Assembly (NCBI GenBank): GCA_002498455.1
Contig: DAHO01000101.1
Location: 1 to 20,619 of the forward strand
Length of the DNA stretch: 20,619 bases
Direction of reading: 5' to 3'
From: Euryarchaeota archaeon UBA602
Lineage (GTDB): Archaea > Thermoplasmatota > Poseidoniia > Poseidoniales > Thalassarchaeaceae
Shown in pieces: positions 1 to 7,946 of this stretch. The translations under genes and the position numbers were made by a program. Under the pieces are notes generated by a model that had not been told where the DNA came from, ran no database searches, and saw only the letters and a list, made by a program, of their open reading frames with translations. The stretch's first letter is position 1. Each line of letters starts with the position of its first letter.

Positions 1-70
1 GTAGATTCACGCGACATGGACTGGCACCTTGGGCTGTCACAGAGGGTATGGGCTATCAATCCATTCCCTA

Positions 71-99
71 CGGGTCAGGCCCCTAAGGGGCCAGACCCG
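71..99 (-). terminator. Stem-loop downstream of the giant secreted protein gene
   Basis: A 13-base arm (71-83) pairs with 87-99 around a TAA loop with a single A-A mismatch, giving a strong GC-rich hairpin. It begins 14 bases past the stop codon of the minus-strand gene ending at 114. There is no following T tract, so it may be a 3'-end stabiliser or processing site rather than an intrinsic terminator. In bases 1-70 I see no gene or other structure. Confidence 0.4.
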
Positions 100-113
100 G
101 AAAATCAGAGTGA

Positions 114-3100
114 TCAACTCGTGGTACGGTCATCATATCGGATGGGTGAGCCACCGTCGCCACGTATACCATTGACCATGTCGTCATCGATTTCGAACCA
201 ATCGTTAATCCAATCGCCATCCGTATCATAGTTGGTCGGGTCGGTACCGTCAGCGATGTTATCACCATCGATATCCAAAATCCACCAACCCCACACGTAT
301 TCACCTTGGCCTATGTTGGGGAACCGATCAAAGGAGCCCCATCGACGTTCCCAATCATCGGTCCAATCGCCACGACAAATGTCAACGTCATCGGTCGGAT
401 CAAGATCCATGTAATCGACATCATTGTCGAAAACAACATGGGCATAGAGATCGTCAGATTCGTTGATGCGATACATCCTGAAATAATTGGCATAGATGTC
501 GTTGGGAGTATCCGTTTGCAATAGATAACCACGCAACTGCCACCACTCGATAATCTGCTCACCATTGTAGAGTAGTGGGGAACTGCGAACCTGTGTGGCA
601 CTTGCCAGAGTCGTGTTGCCGTAGAATTCTTGGAAATTATTGTACGGGATGTAAATACAGGTTGGTCCTGAACAATCCCAACCACCATCATTGTCCGGAT
701 CTTCGGTCGAATCCGAGGCATCTCGAGGATCGAAAGTGGCCCATGTCCATTCCATGTTCGGACGACCAAGGTCCATTCCAGAAACATTCAGTGGTTTGTT
801 GGTTGCACCAAATTCCTCCCAAACGACCTTGATGTGTAGGAACGAAGACCAATTGTCATTCGACTCATTCCAACCCCTGTCATGTTCCCACCAATCAGGG
901 AGCATGTCTCCATCCGTATCATCATCGATGGGATTGGTACCATATTTGTACACTTCACGACCATCACTCAGTGCCCATGAATAATCGTAAGCAGTTGTCA
1001 CACCACCGGATTCCGTTCTGATTTGTTGTACGGCATCACCATCGGTATCATTGGAAATGGGGAGTGTGCCCAAGTTCCATTCTTGGATATTGGTAAAGAA
1101 CAGAGGACTGTTACCCGGTGAGATTTGTTGGGATGAATCATAGGGGGCGAATGACCTAGATTCCCAGACACCCTGGATTGAAGGCATGTCGCCTGATGTT
1201 CGATCAAACCAACCATCTGCATCTGGGTCGTAATCAACATCCAAGGGATTCACTGGATTCAGACTCCAACGCCAACTATTGACTGGTAATGTTTCAGTAA
1301 AAATCGAGTAACAGAACTCCCATCCATCTGGCATCGAATCACCGTCTGAATCTGGATGCGTTGGGTCCGAAATTCCAACCAAACTCAAATTCCAGTTGTC
1401 GGCATAAGCTTCGTTAATTCGGGTCATTCGTTCGCTACTCATGACATCTTTCGCGACAAACAAGTCATACAGGACGCTGCGTGCATCATTTTGGCTCAAA
1501 CCCAATTCCTCTTGATGCGCGACCATCATGTCTTGACCATAACTAAACAATCCCATTTCAGATGGGACCGTGAATCGTTCGGTGAATTTCCCGTAGACGC
1601 GTGACTGGTATTCCGCAAGGTTGTCGAAAGATTCGTTTTCATCAATTTCACCATCTCCATTGCAGTCCCATGAATCATTGTCAGAATCAAAGTCTACATC
1701 AGCAGCGGAGAGAGGGTTCATTTCCCATTGGTTCCCATCCAAATCCCATTCAGTAAACCAATACTCATAACCATCAATCATCTGATCACTATCGGTATCA
1801 TTGTTGGTCGGATCAGTGATTCCGATGATGGTTGACAAAAGTGGTTGAGGTGGAATGTTGGGGTTGCTTCGCCAGTCCAAATACTGCTGTGCTGCAATCA
1901 TTGCACGGTTGCCCTTAGCAAACAGCATCGAGTTGATACGCTGCAAAAATGCATTCTCATTTTGTGCGATGGCTTCTTCCCACATTCGCGGTGCATCAGG
2001 AGGTGATAAACCACCATTGGCAGGGTTTTGCACGGTCAAGTTTAGTTCTTGCAAATCGGTGAGAGCATCTTGATCAGAATCGTAGTGACCATCCCCGGGG
2101 ACCAATGGATTCAGTGTCCAAACTTCATCGGATTGGTTCCATTGTGTGAACAACAATTCAATTCCATCATACATCCCATCACCGTCTGTATCGGGGTTGT
2201 TTGGGTCGCACGTGTAGCCTGTCAATGCAACTTGTTCCGGTGTCAGGAATGCACCGAAGGAAACCGTAGAACCCGCCTCACTCCATATCTGAATTGATGC
2301 GATGTTGCCGACACCAAACACGTAGAATTGTGGACTGCTTTGCTCTGGATTTGTTTCGGTAAGGTTGGCATCGATTGAATTGTATTCTTCCCAATTGGTC
2401 ATGCCGTCACCATCGGGGTCACCCAGTGAATCCAGTTCATTGACCGGGTTCAGAGTCCAAGATTCTCCGAACACATTCCAGCGTGCGAAATAAACTTCCC
2501 ACCCGTCGGGCATTCCGTCATCATCAGTATCTCGATTGAGAGGGTCACTGCTGCCTTGATCGGCTGCGGGGGCTACGGGTTGATCTTGAATCACTTCGTC
2601 GGTGGCAAAGAACCCAAATGGTTCGGTTGCAGAGCCGTTCCAAGATTCATTGAATAGAGATGTTGAGAATGATAACGAGTTGCCATTTTGATCAACATCT
2701 CCCAACATGATTAGTGACGAAATGTAGTACTCCATCCAATTGGTGTACATCTCATCGGGTTGAAGAATGCCATCATGATTGACATCGTACCCATCTCCGT
2801 CGGGGTTGTTGCCCGCATCAGAGCCATTCAGTGGATTCAACCCCTCTTGCGCTGAAGACCAAGAGCAAGTGTATCGGGCTTCCCAACCATCCGGCAACCC
2901 ATCTCCGTCGGAGTCTGCTAGGTTGGGGTCGGTATCGACCCAAGTCGACGCTCCCTCTGCGGTTTCATTGTGTGTGCTGAGGCCCTGTTCGAGGACCAGC
3001 AATCGAATTTGTTGCCACTGATATTCGCAAAGATTCGACAAACCATCATTGTCTGCATCTTCATCAGCATCAGAGGGATCTGTAGGGTCCAGGGACCAAT

Positions 3101-5810
3101 CATTTCCACCTGTGAATGTTTGCCCGATCCATCGACGATACTGAATTTCCCAGCCGTCAGGCATACCGTCTTGATCAGTATCGATGTTCGTGGGGTCAAT
3201 GCTGCGATCTGTGGCTCCACCGGAACCCGAATCGGACCAACCGGTGATGTACGTATTTCGTGCTGCTTCCCCAGTGGCATCATCACAGACATAAGCACCG
3301 TTCAAGTAATGGCAGGTGAAATTGGTACGCTCAAGGAAGAATCCCCAGTACTCTTCACCGTCAAACAGCCCATCACCGTCGGTGTCAGCCAATTGTGGAT
3401 TGGTGGTATTCCAGCCTTGTTCGGTATTGGAAACAAACCTGAACTCATCAAGATTCGACCAACTACGATCGAAATAATCGTCGTCGTCAGGATTGAAGTT
3501 GACACCGTCAGCATCCGAATCATCATCGCGATCATACGGATTGGTTGGGTCGAGACCATGTACGAACTCCCAACCATCTGGCATGCCGTCTGAATCAGAA
3601 TCATTGGAGAGTGGATCGATCAGAACCATGTTTGCATAAACGCCGGGATCAAGGGCAGCGAAGATGTAGGGCTCACCGTCGACTTCAAGCACGGTCATAT
3701 CGACAACACGTCCAGGGATTCGAGTATGATCGGGTTCGACTCCAGAAGAACGAACATGGTCCGCATCAAGGGCCCAAGTCCCCCATTGTGATCCAACAAT
3801 CACCTCGTCACCTAGGGGTAAGATAGACTGGATATTGTTTGCAGTGAATTCATCTTCATTGGTCATTCGATCATAAGAGAACGCTCCGAGAGGATTCGAA
3901 GGACCGACGACCAAATCGAATTGATGGACACCACCTCTAGTGCCGACCCAGAGGGTTTGCGGACTGGTAATCTCACCATCTCCATCGCGCGGACCATCGA
4001 CCACTAGGGCTTGTACTCTTGCTGCCAAAGCCGAATCGATGGCATCCGCTGGAATCACGAATTCTTCGGCATTGGTGATATTGAAAATCCAGGTAGAATC
4101 GAAACCACCCACAAAGTCGGTGCTATTGGCCATCAACAGGCCACGGTCAGTACCGACGAACAAACGACCCCCTTCACTGGGTAGAACAACATGGGTCGCA
4201 ACTTCGACCGTTGTGTTCTCTTCAAGCTGAAGAGCTGCAGTTAGAGGGATGACCTCGGTCAACCCACTGATTAGACCTTCAGAATCAAGGGAGAATCTCC
4301 AAACCAATTGATCATCACCAAAACCAATCAAATCGATTTGAGCGCCACTTCCTGTTTGTAGCGGTGTAATCAACTGCAATTCGGGAGAATCGTGTGTATC
4401 AATCACCGAAGAAATTTGCCCATCTTCATCGAGAGAGAGAGTCATCAAACCCATGGTGGTCGTCAACAGAAGGATACCATCCGAACTCCCAGCGGGCCAA
4501 AGATGCAAGTCTAGGAGGTGTTCACCAGAGGGAAGGGCAAAGTGGTTGGAACCATTGGTTGAAGGGCTCATCACGGTGATGCCACGCATCGTACCGATGT
4601 ACACCAAGCCATGGACATCATCAGAAAAAATCGAATGCGCATTGTGATGCAATATACTCGGGGTTGTACCTTGATCATACGCAGTCACAGTCTGCCCAGC
4701 TGACCCAATCGCAACACGCTTGACACCTGCCGTAACCCAATTATCATCATCCAAGTAAACGGTGTATTCCTCAAGGTTGCTGAACACCTCTCCCAAGTCC
4801 AGTGTTGCCCCTGATGTATCCGGGGAAATCGCTCCATCACGATTGATATCCCAACCATCCGTATCACTGTCAATCAGCGCATCACTACTGTTCAATGGGT
4901 CGAGTTGGAAGTAAATCTCCCATCCATCAATGATTCCATCTCCCTTCTGAGTTTGACTCAATGCCTGCCCAGGGTTGCCGACCCAGCGATAGTAATCGGT
5001 GTCATTGTCGAGTGGGTCCGTCCCCAACCAGCCGTCATCACCGGTGGGCCTTGTCTCCTCTGTTCTACAAGGGTCAACAAGGTGCGCGATTTCTCCCGAA
5101 CATCGCAAGCCGTCAAATTCCGTCATCCAGTTCTCAGGTGCCCCGTATAGATACTCCTCAGCATTGGTGTAGAACTCGTGTGGCTCGATCGTACCGTCCC
5201 TGTCCACGTCAAATCCATCTCCGCAACCGAGCGTCAAATCACGACAACGGTCGCTATCGATTTGTCCATCGCTACTGTTGAGGGGGTCGAAGGCCATGCA
5301 ATTCCAAACGTTGGAGGCATTGATGTAACCGGTTTGTGACATGCACATCGCCACTTCGTAACCATCCGGCAAACCGTCTCCGTCTGTATCTCCTGCACGG
5401 GGGTCGAGATACCAGCGCATCCCGGTTTCCGATGCCTCGGCGGGCTTCCCTGGCAGTCCGGTTCGATTGTTGGTAAAACATGAGTCCAAATCGTATGGCC
5501 AACAGTATTCCATCAACGCAGTCAATCCATCGTAATCGTGATCGCTCTGGTTGTCAGTTCCATTGTCAGCATCCAAACCTGGAACGGTTCGTGAACGGTC
5601 GCCCAAATCCAAAACAATGGGATCACTGAAAGCCTCTTCATGCAAATCTGGCATGCCGTCCTTGTCACGATCCGTAATGGGTGGCCCCTCCCCCGTGGTA
5701 TCCCCGGGGTGGATGGATTGGACGGGACTGTTTGGTCTGACTTGACTGACGAAAACCATCGAGCCAAGCAAAATGAGGGTTATCAGAAGCGCTGTTTGTT
5801 TACGACGCAT
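114..5810 (-). CDS. Giant secreted thrombospondin-3-repeat protein with beta-propeller-like insert
   Basis: 1898 residues. A basic N-terminus and hydrophobic stretch (about residues 5-24) form a signal peptide. The rest is extracellular in character: many aspartates, scattered cysteines and many N-x-S/T sequons. About 13 calcium-binding units of the type D-x-D-x-D-G-(M/L)-P-D-G-W-E occur, the first at residues 47-60 and the last near residue 1865. Three lie before and ten after a region at about 360-728 that lacks them. That region carries repeated strands such as YIGTMRGI, FVGTDRGL and WVGTRGGV, resembling blades of a two-component-regulator-type beta-propeller. The start is supported by AGGTGA just upstream. 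There is no C-terminal membrane segment or recognisable sorting signal, so it is either released or held non-covalently. The likely role is adhesion or a surface structural or ligand-binding function. The repeat family is clear; the precise role is not. Confidence 0.9.
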   Translation of the reverse strand: MRRKQTALLITLILLGSMVFVSQVRPNSPVQSIHPGDTTGEGPPITDRDKDGMPDLHEEAFSDPIVLDLGDRSRTVPGLDADNGTDNQSDHDYDGLTALMEYCWPYDLDSCFTNNRTGLPGKPAEASETGMRWYLDPRAGDTDGDGLPDGYEVAMCMSQTGYINASNVWNCMAFDPLNSSDGQIDSDRCRDLTLGCGDGFDVDRDGTIEPHEFYTNAEEYLYGAPENWMTEFDGLRCSGEIAHLVDPCRTEETRPTGDDGWLGTDPLDNDTDYYRWVGNPGQALSQTQKGDGIIDGWEIYFQLDPLNSSDALIDSDTDGWDINRDGAISPDTSGATLDLGEVFSNLEEYTVYLDDDNWVTAGVKRVAIGSAGQTVTAYDQGTTPSILHHNAHSIFSDDVHGLVYIGTMRGITVMSPSTNGSNHFALPSGEHLLDLHLWPAGSSDGILLLTTTMGLMTLSLDEDGQISSVIDTHDSPELQLITPLQTGSGAQIDLIGFGDDQLVWRFSLDSEGLISGLTEVIPLTAALQLEENTTVEVATHVVLPSEGGRLFVGTDRGLLMANSTDFVGGFDSTWIFNITNAEEFVIPADAIDSALAARVQALVVDGPRDGDGEITSPQTLWVGTRGGVHQFDLVVGPSNPLGAFSYDRMTNEDEFTANNIQSILPLGDEVIVGSQWGTWALDADHVRSSGVEPDHTRIPGRVVDMTVLEVDGEPYIFAALDPGVYANMVLIDPLSNDSDSDGMPDGWEFVHGLDPTNPYDRDDDSDADGVNFNPDDDDYFDRSWSNLDEFRFVSNTEQGWNTTNPQLADTDGDGLFDGEEYWGFFLERTNFTCHYLNGAYVCDDATGEAARNTYITGWSDSGSGGATDRSIDPTNIDTDQDGMPDGWEIQYRRWIGQTFTGGNDWSLDPTDPSDADEDADNDGLSNLCEYQWQQIRLLVLEQGLSTHNETAEGASTWVDTDPNLADSDGDGLPDGWEARYTCSWSSAQEGLNPLNGSDAGNNPDGDGYDVNHDGILQPDEMYTNWMEYYISSLIMLGDVDQNGNSLSFSTSLFNESWNGSATEPFGFFATDEVIQDQPVAPAADQGSSDPLNRDTDDDGMPDGWEVYFARWNVFGESWTLNPVNELDSLGDPDGDGMTNWEEYNSIDANLTETNPEQSSPQFYVFGVGNIASIQIWSEAGSTVSFGAFLTPEQVALTGYTCDPNNPDTDGDGMYDGIELLFTQWNQSDEVWTLNPLVPGDGHYDSDQDALTDLQELNLTVQNPANGGLSPPDAPRMWEEAIAQNENAFLQRINSMLFAKGNRAMIAAQQYLDWRSNPNIPPQPLLSTIIGITDPTNNDTDSDQMIDGYEYWFTEWDLDGNQWEMNPLSAADVDFDSDNDSWDCNGDGEIDENESFDNLAEYQSRVYGKFTERFTVPSEMGLFSYGQDMMVAHQEELGLSQNDARSVLYDLFVAKDVMSSERMTRINEAYADNWNLSLVGISDPTHPDSDGDSMPDGWEFCYSIFTETLPVNSWRWSLNPVNPLDVDYDPDADGWFDRTSGDMPSIQGVWESRSFAPYDSSQQISPGNSPLFFTNIQEWNLGTLPISNDTDGDAVQQIRTESGGVTTAYDYSWALSDGREVYKYGTNPIDDDTDGDMLPDWWEHDRGWNESNDNWSSFLHIKVVWEEFGATNKPLNVSGMDLGRPNMEWTWATFDPRDASDSTEDPDNDGGWDCSGPTCIYIPYNNFQEFYGNTTLASATQVRSSPLLYNGEQIIEWWQLRGYLLQTDTPNDIYANYFRMYRINESDDLYAHVVFDNDVDYMDLDPTDDVDICRGDWTDDWERRWGSFDRFPNIGQGEYVWGWWILDIDGDNIADGTDPTNYDTDGDWINDWFEIDDDMVNGIRGDGGSPIRYDDRTTS
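195..5672 (-). repeat. Array of about 13 thrombospondin-3-like calcium-binding repeat units
   Basis: Coding repeats inside the giant secreted protein. The core G-(M/L)-P-D-G-W-E or a variant falls near 5657, 5380, 4930, 3583, 3370, 3168, 2895, 2515, 2175, 1785, 1335, 900 and 215. Spacing is about 200-450 bases in the N-terminal half and reaches 685 bases at the C-terminal end. The last two copies are the most divergent (LPDWWEH, INDWFEI). Many units also hold a second conserved part, L-N-P followed by D-x-D-x-D-G and N-x-x-E-Y. The copies differ at DNA level, so recent duplication is not evident. Confidence 0.85.
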
Positions 5811-5814
5811 GGTC

Positions 5815-5837
5815 TCACCTGTGGGTTACACCCACAG
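5815..5837 (-). promoter_or_regulatory. Shine-Dalgarno site and adjoining perfect hairpin before the giant protein start
   Basis: On the minus strand CTGTGGGT and ACCCACAG form a perfect 8-bp stem with a 3-base loop (5819-5837). The 3' arm runs directly into AGGTGA (5815-5820), a good match to the archaeal anti-Shine-Dalgarno, 4 bases before the ATG at 5810. The stem overlaps the first two bases of the ribosome-binding site, so it could limit access to it. It could also be a DNA operator. Confidence 0.45.
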
Positions 5838-5922
5838 AGGCATCCCTGCTCTTACGCTTATGATGCTGATGGAGCGTCGTTCGGACGCAACTTCACCGAA
5901 AATAAGCATGAAAAAAGCAATA

Positions 5923-5952
5923 TTGATACTATTAGTGAAATTAAAGTATCAA
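5923..5952. promoter_or_regulatory. Inverted repeat in the AT-rich centre of the divergent spacer
   Basis: TTGATACT at 5923-5930 and AGTATCAA at 5945-5952 are perfect 8-base arms separated by 14 bases. They sit in the AT-rich middle of the 237-base spacer between the divergent giant surface protein and hydrolase genes. The position suits an operator or overlapping archaeal promoters. No protein can be named. The spacer also contains a smaller AAAAGG/CCTTTT hairpin at 5977-5991. Confidence 0.3.
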
Positions 5953-6019
5953 ATTCGTGTTGTGAAAAACGTCCACAAAAGGGCTCCTTTTCACTGCCAT
6001 GAGCGCTTCATTCAAAGGG

Positions 6020-6026
6020 TGTATAG
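6020..6026 (+). promoter_or_regulatory. Possible TATA box for the metallo-hydrolase gene
   Basis: TGTATAG lies 22-28 bases before the ATG at 6048. This is the spacing expected for a leaderless archaeal transcript, and no Shine-Dalgarno sequence precedes that ATG. The match to the archaeal TATA consensus is weak and no B-recognition element is obvious. Confidence 0.2.
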
Positions 6027-6047
6027 TCTGCCCTCCGAAAGTTCGGG

Positions 6048-6848
6048 ATGACAATGGAGATTACACACCTCGGTTCGGGCAGCCGCGGCAATGCTACGTT
6101 GCTGCAAACTGACGAGGCGAAGGTGCTCATTGATTGTGGATTTAGTGGACGTCAAATGGAGCGAAGATTGGGTCGAATTGGCGTCGACCCGAAGACTGTT
6201 GATGCCATCGTTTTGAGTCACCATCACACCGATCACGGTCAAGGTGCAGAAATTTTCCACAAACGACATGGGGCCGAACTGTTCGCGAACTTCACAACAT
6301 GCGCCCATCTTGGACTTGATCCTGTCAATCAATGTCGGATTTTTGAATCACTTGAACGCGTCCAAGTAGCACCCGGTTTGTCGGTCCTACCTGTACCCGT
6401 CCCACACGATGGGGCAGAGAATGTTGGATTCATCATCAATTCAGGCACCAACCAGCGTGCTGCGGTCGTTACAGATTTGGGGGAGCCGACCGATGAGTTG
6501 ATTCAGCATTTGAAGGGATGCGCCCACATTTCAATCGAATCGAATTATGATGCAAAGCGATTGGCATTGGGCCCTTATCCACCAAGCTTGAAAACGCGAA
6601 TTTCCGGCAGAGGTGGGCACCTTTCCAATCAGCAAACTTCCGAGTTATTGGCAGAAATTCTCGGTCCTGAAACTCACAGTGTTGTTCTCTGCCACCTTTC
6701 ATCAAAGAATAACGCTCCACACCTGGCTGAAAGCGAGGCCCTGTTCAGGATTGAGGATTGGTCTGGTGACCTTCGAGTTTCGACCCAAGATGGACCTGAA
6801 TTCAGCCACTGGGTTGGACAGGGTGAAGCCGAGATGATTACGCTATGA
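6048..6848 (+). CDS. Metallo-beta-lactamase-fold hydrolase, YycJ/PhnP-like
   Basis: 266 residues, the usual size for this family. Near the N-terminus is L-G-S-G-S-R-G-N (residues 8-15), typical of the YycJ/WalJ and PhnP branch (COG1235). The metal-binding signature H-x-H-x-D-H is complete at H58, H60, D62 and H63. Later motifs VVTDLGEP, ESNYD, GGHLSNQQT and LCHLSSKNN match the remaining metal and substrate regions of YycJ-type enzymes. Relatives act as phosphodiesterases or nucleases on nucleic acid or cyclic phosphate substrates; the substrate here cannot be read from sequence. No signal peptide is seen, so it is cytoplasmic. A second ATG two codons on (6054) is an equally plausible start. 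It lies 63 bases before the pilin-like genes and could be co-transcribed with them, although a housekeeping role is more likely. Confidence 0.9.
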   Translation: MTMEITHLGSGSRGNATLLQTDEAKVLIDCGFSGRQMERRLGRIGVDPKTVDAIVLSHHHTDHGQGAEIFHKRHGAELFANFTTCAHLGLDPVNQCRIFESLERVQVAPGLSVLPVPVPHDGAENVGFIINSGTNQRAAVVTDLGEPTDELIQHLKGCAHISIESNYDAKRLALGPYPPSLKTRISGRGGHLSNQQTSELLAEILGPETHSVVLCHLSSKNNAPHLAESEALFRIEDWSGDLRVSTQDGPEFSHWVGQGEAEMITL

Positions 6849-6852
6849 AATC

Positions 6853-6873
6853 TTCACCTCAGTATGAGGTGAA
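6853..6873 (+). promoter_or_regulatory. Perfect 9-bp hairpin between hydrolase and pilin-like genes
   Basis: TTCACCTCA (6853-6861) and TGAGGTGAA (6865-6873) pair perfectly around GTA, starting 5 bases after the hydrolase stop. There is no U tract. The 3' arm contains GAGGTGA, an excellent Shine-Dalgarno match, and 7 bases further is an ATG (6880) that opens a 32-codon frame overlapping the start of the first pilin-like gene in another frame. It may act as a weak terminator, an operator or a leader controlling translation. Confidence 0.35.
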
Positions 6874-6911
6874 AACCCAATGGCTAAGAACATACGGCCA
6901 CATCCGAGACC

Positions 6912-7946
6912 ATGCGCCCATCCTCTGCCACCTACCGACCGGCGGATGAGCGGGCCGTTTCGGAAATCATGGGAGTGACCATGCTACTGGCGATGGTCAT
7001 CTCGACAATGGCAGGTGTCGTCGTCGTCATGCAGCCATTCATGGAAGACTTGACTGACAACCGAGATTGGGCTGCAGGGAGTGTGGCTGCCACGCAATTC
7101 AACGACAGATTATTGGTCGCAGCTGAATCCCCACCAGGGACTGGAATTGTGGTCAATAGTCAACATGTCTCGGATACAATAAAACCACTGCGGAACGCCG
7201 AAATTTGGCAGATTAGTGCCGACCTTTTCGGCCACGAACGAACCAAGGTGAGTTTGGAAAATGGTCGGTTCAATGTGACCTCTCTAAACGGAACTGCGTC
7301 CATTGTTGAGGTTCAGACGAAGGACGGTTCCGAGACCTGGACCTTACAGGATGGTGAAGGTGAAAATTCGACGACCTTGAGCATGCAAGACTGGATGATT
7401 GTTGATGTCAGGGATTCATCTGATGAGTTGATTCATCGTTGGGTCCAAATCCCACTAGATGGTGTCCAGTTGCGAACTCCCCTTACAGAGGGTACATTCC
7501 AAGTCAATCTTGTCAATGGAGCCCGAATTGAACAGTTGCCAAACCAACCGATTGAAGTCCAAAGTTATCCAAGGCTCGATTACGAGAGGACGCTTGATGG
7601 TGGATTGCGAGTCAGTGTTGTGCTAATCGATGTCGAAATCTCGGGTATTGAGCGCAGTGTAGATCAATCACTCGATGTTGAAAGTCGGGGCGCATTGTTG
7701 TTCTTTGACCATGAAGCACGAAATCTCAAGATGATGCCGGAATTCACCGGAGCAGATAACCCTGAATCTCGGTATCTTCGACATTGGACAGATGCATACG
7801 ATATACATCGGGCCACCGGCGAATCGTCAGAGTACGTAGGATTCGGACCGAATGGTAGGGTCTCTGGTGCGGAAGGAATGACATTGTATCCAGCCTCTCA
7901 AGACTTCCACTTGGATGTCATTTTACAGCAGGTGGTGGTGCAATGA
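6912..7946 (+). CDS. Archaeal pilin-like protein with class III signal peptide (first of three)
   Basis: 344 residues. The N-terminus has a short charged leader ending D-E-R-A, then V-S-E-I-M-G and an unbroken hydrophobic helix to about residue 42. This is the arrangement processed by archaeal prepilin peptidase (PibD/EppA type), with predicted cleavage after A15. The remainder is a beta-rich, cysteine-free ectodomain with several N-x-S/T sequons. It resembles the vertebrate-free archaeal 'type IV pilin N-terminal domain' proteins; at 344 residues it is longer than a typical major pilin, so a minor or adhesive pilin is likely. An in-frame stop at 6885 makes this ATG the first possible start; no good Shine-Dalgarno precedes it. 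It overlaps the next gene by ATGA, so the two are almost certainly translated together. Homology beyond the N-terminus is not recognised. Confidence 0.85.
   Translation: MRPSSATYRPADERAVSEIMGVTMLLAMVISTMAGVVVVMQPFMEDLTDNRDWAAGSVAATQFNDRLLVAAESPPGTGIVVNSQHVSDTIKPLRNAEIWQISADLFGHERTKVSLENGRFNVTSLNGTASIVEVQTKDGSETWTLQDGEGENSTTLSMQDWMIVDVRDSSDELIHRWVQIPLDGVQLRTPLTEGTFQVNLVNGARIEQLPNQPIEVQSYPRLDYERTLDGGLRVSVVLIDVEISGIERSVDQSLDVESRGALLFFDHEARNLKMMPEFTGADNPESRYLRHWTDAYDIHRATGESSEYVGFGPNGRVSGAEGMTLYPASQDFHLDVILQQVVVQ

Noticed and set aside
2970..3593. 207-residue plus-strand open frame
   Set aside because: It is the antisense shadow of the aspartate-rich repeats, whose GAT/GAC/TCA-type codons leave the opposite strand free of stops; no ribosome-binding site or plausible protein.
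195..5672. Regularly recurring similar DNA segments suggesting a CRISPR-like or satellite array
   Set aside because: They are in-frame coding repeats with irregular spacing and diverged bases, fully explained by the thrombospondin-3-like units.
5977..5991. AAAAGG/CCTTTT hairpin as an intrinsic terminator
   Set aside because: Only 6 bp with four Ts, and no gene reads into it on the plus strand from upstream.
5811..6047. Small RNA or riboswitch in the divergent spacer
   Set aside because: Apart from short palindromes, no conserved riboswitch core or tRNA-like fold could be recognised by eye.
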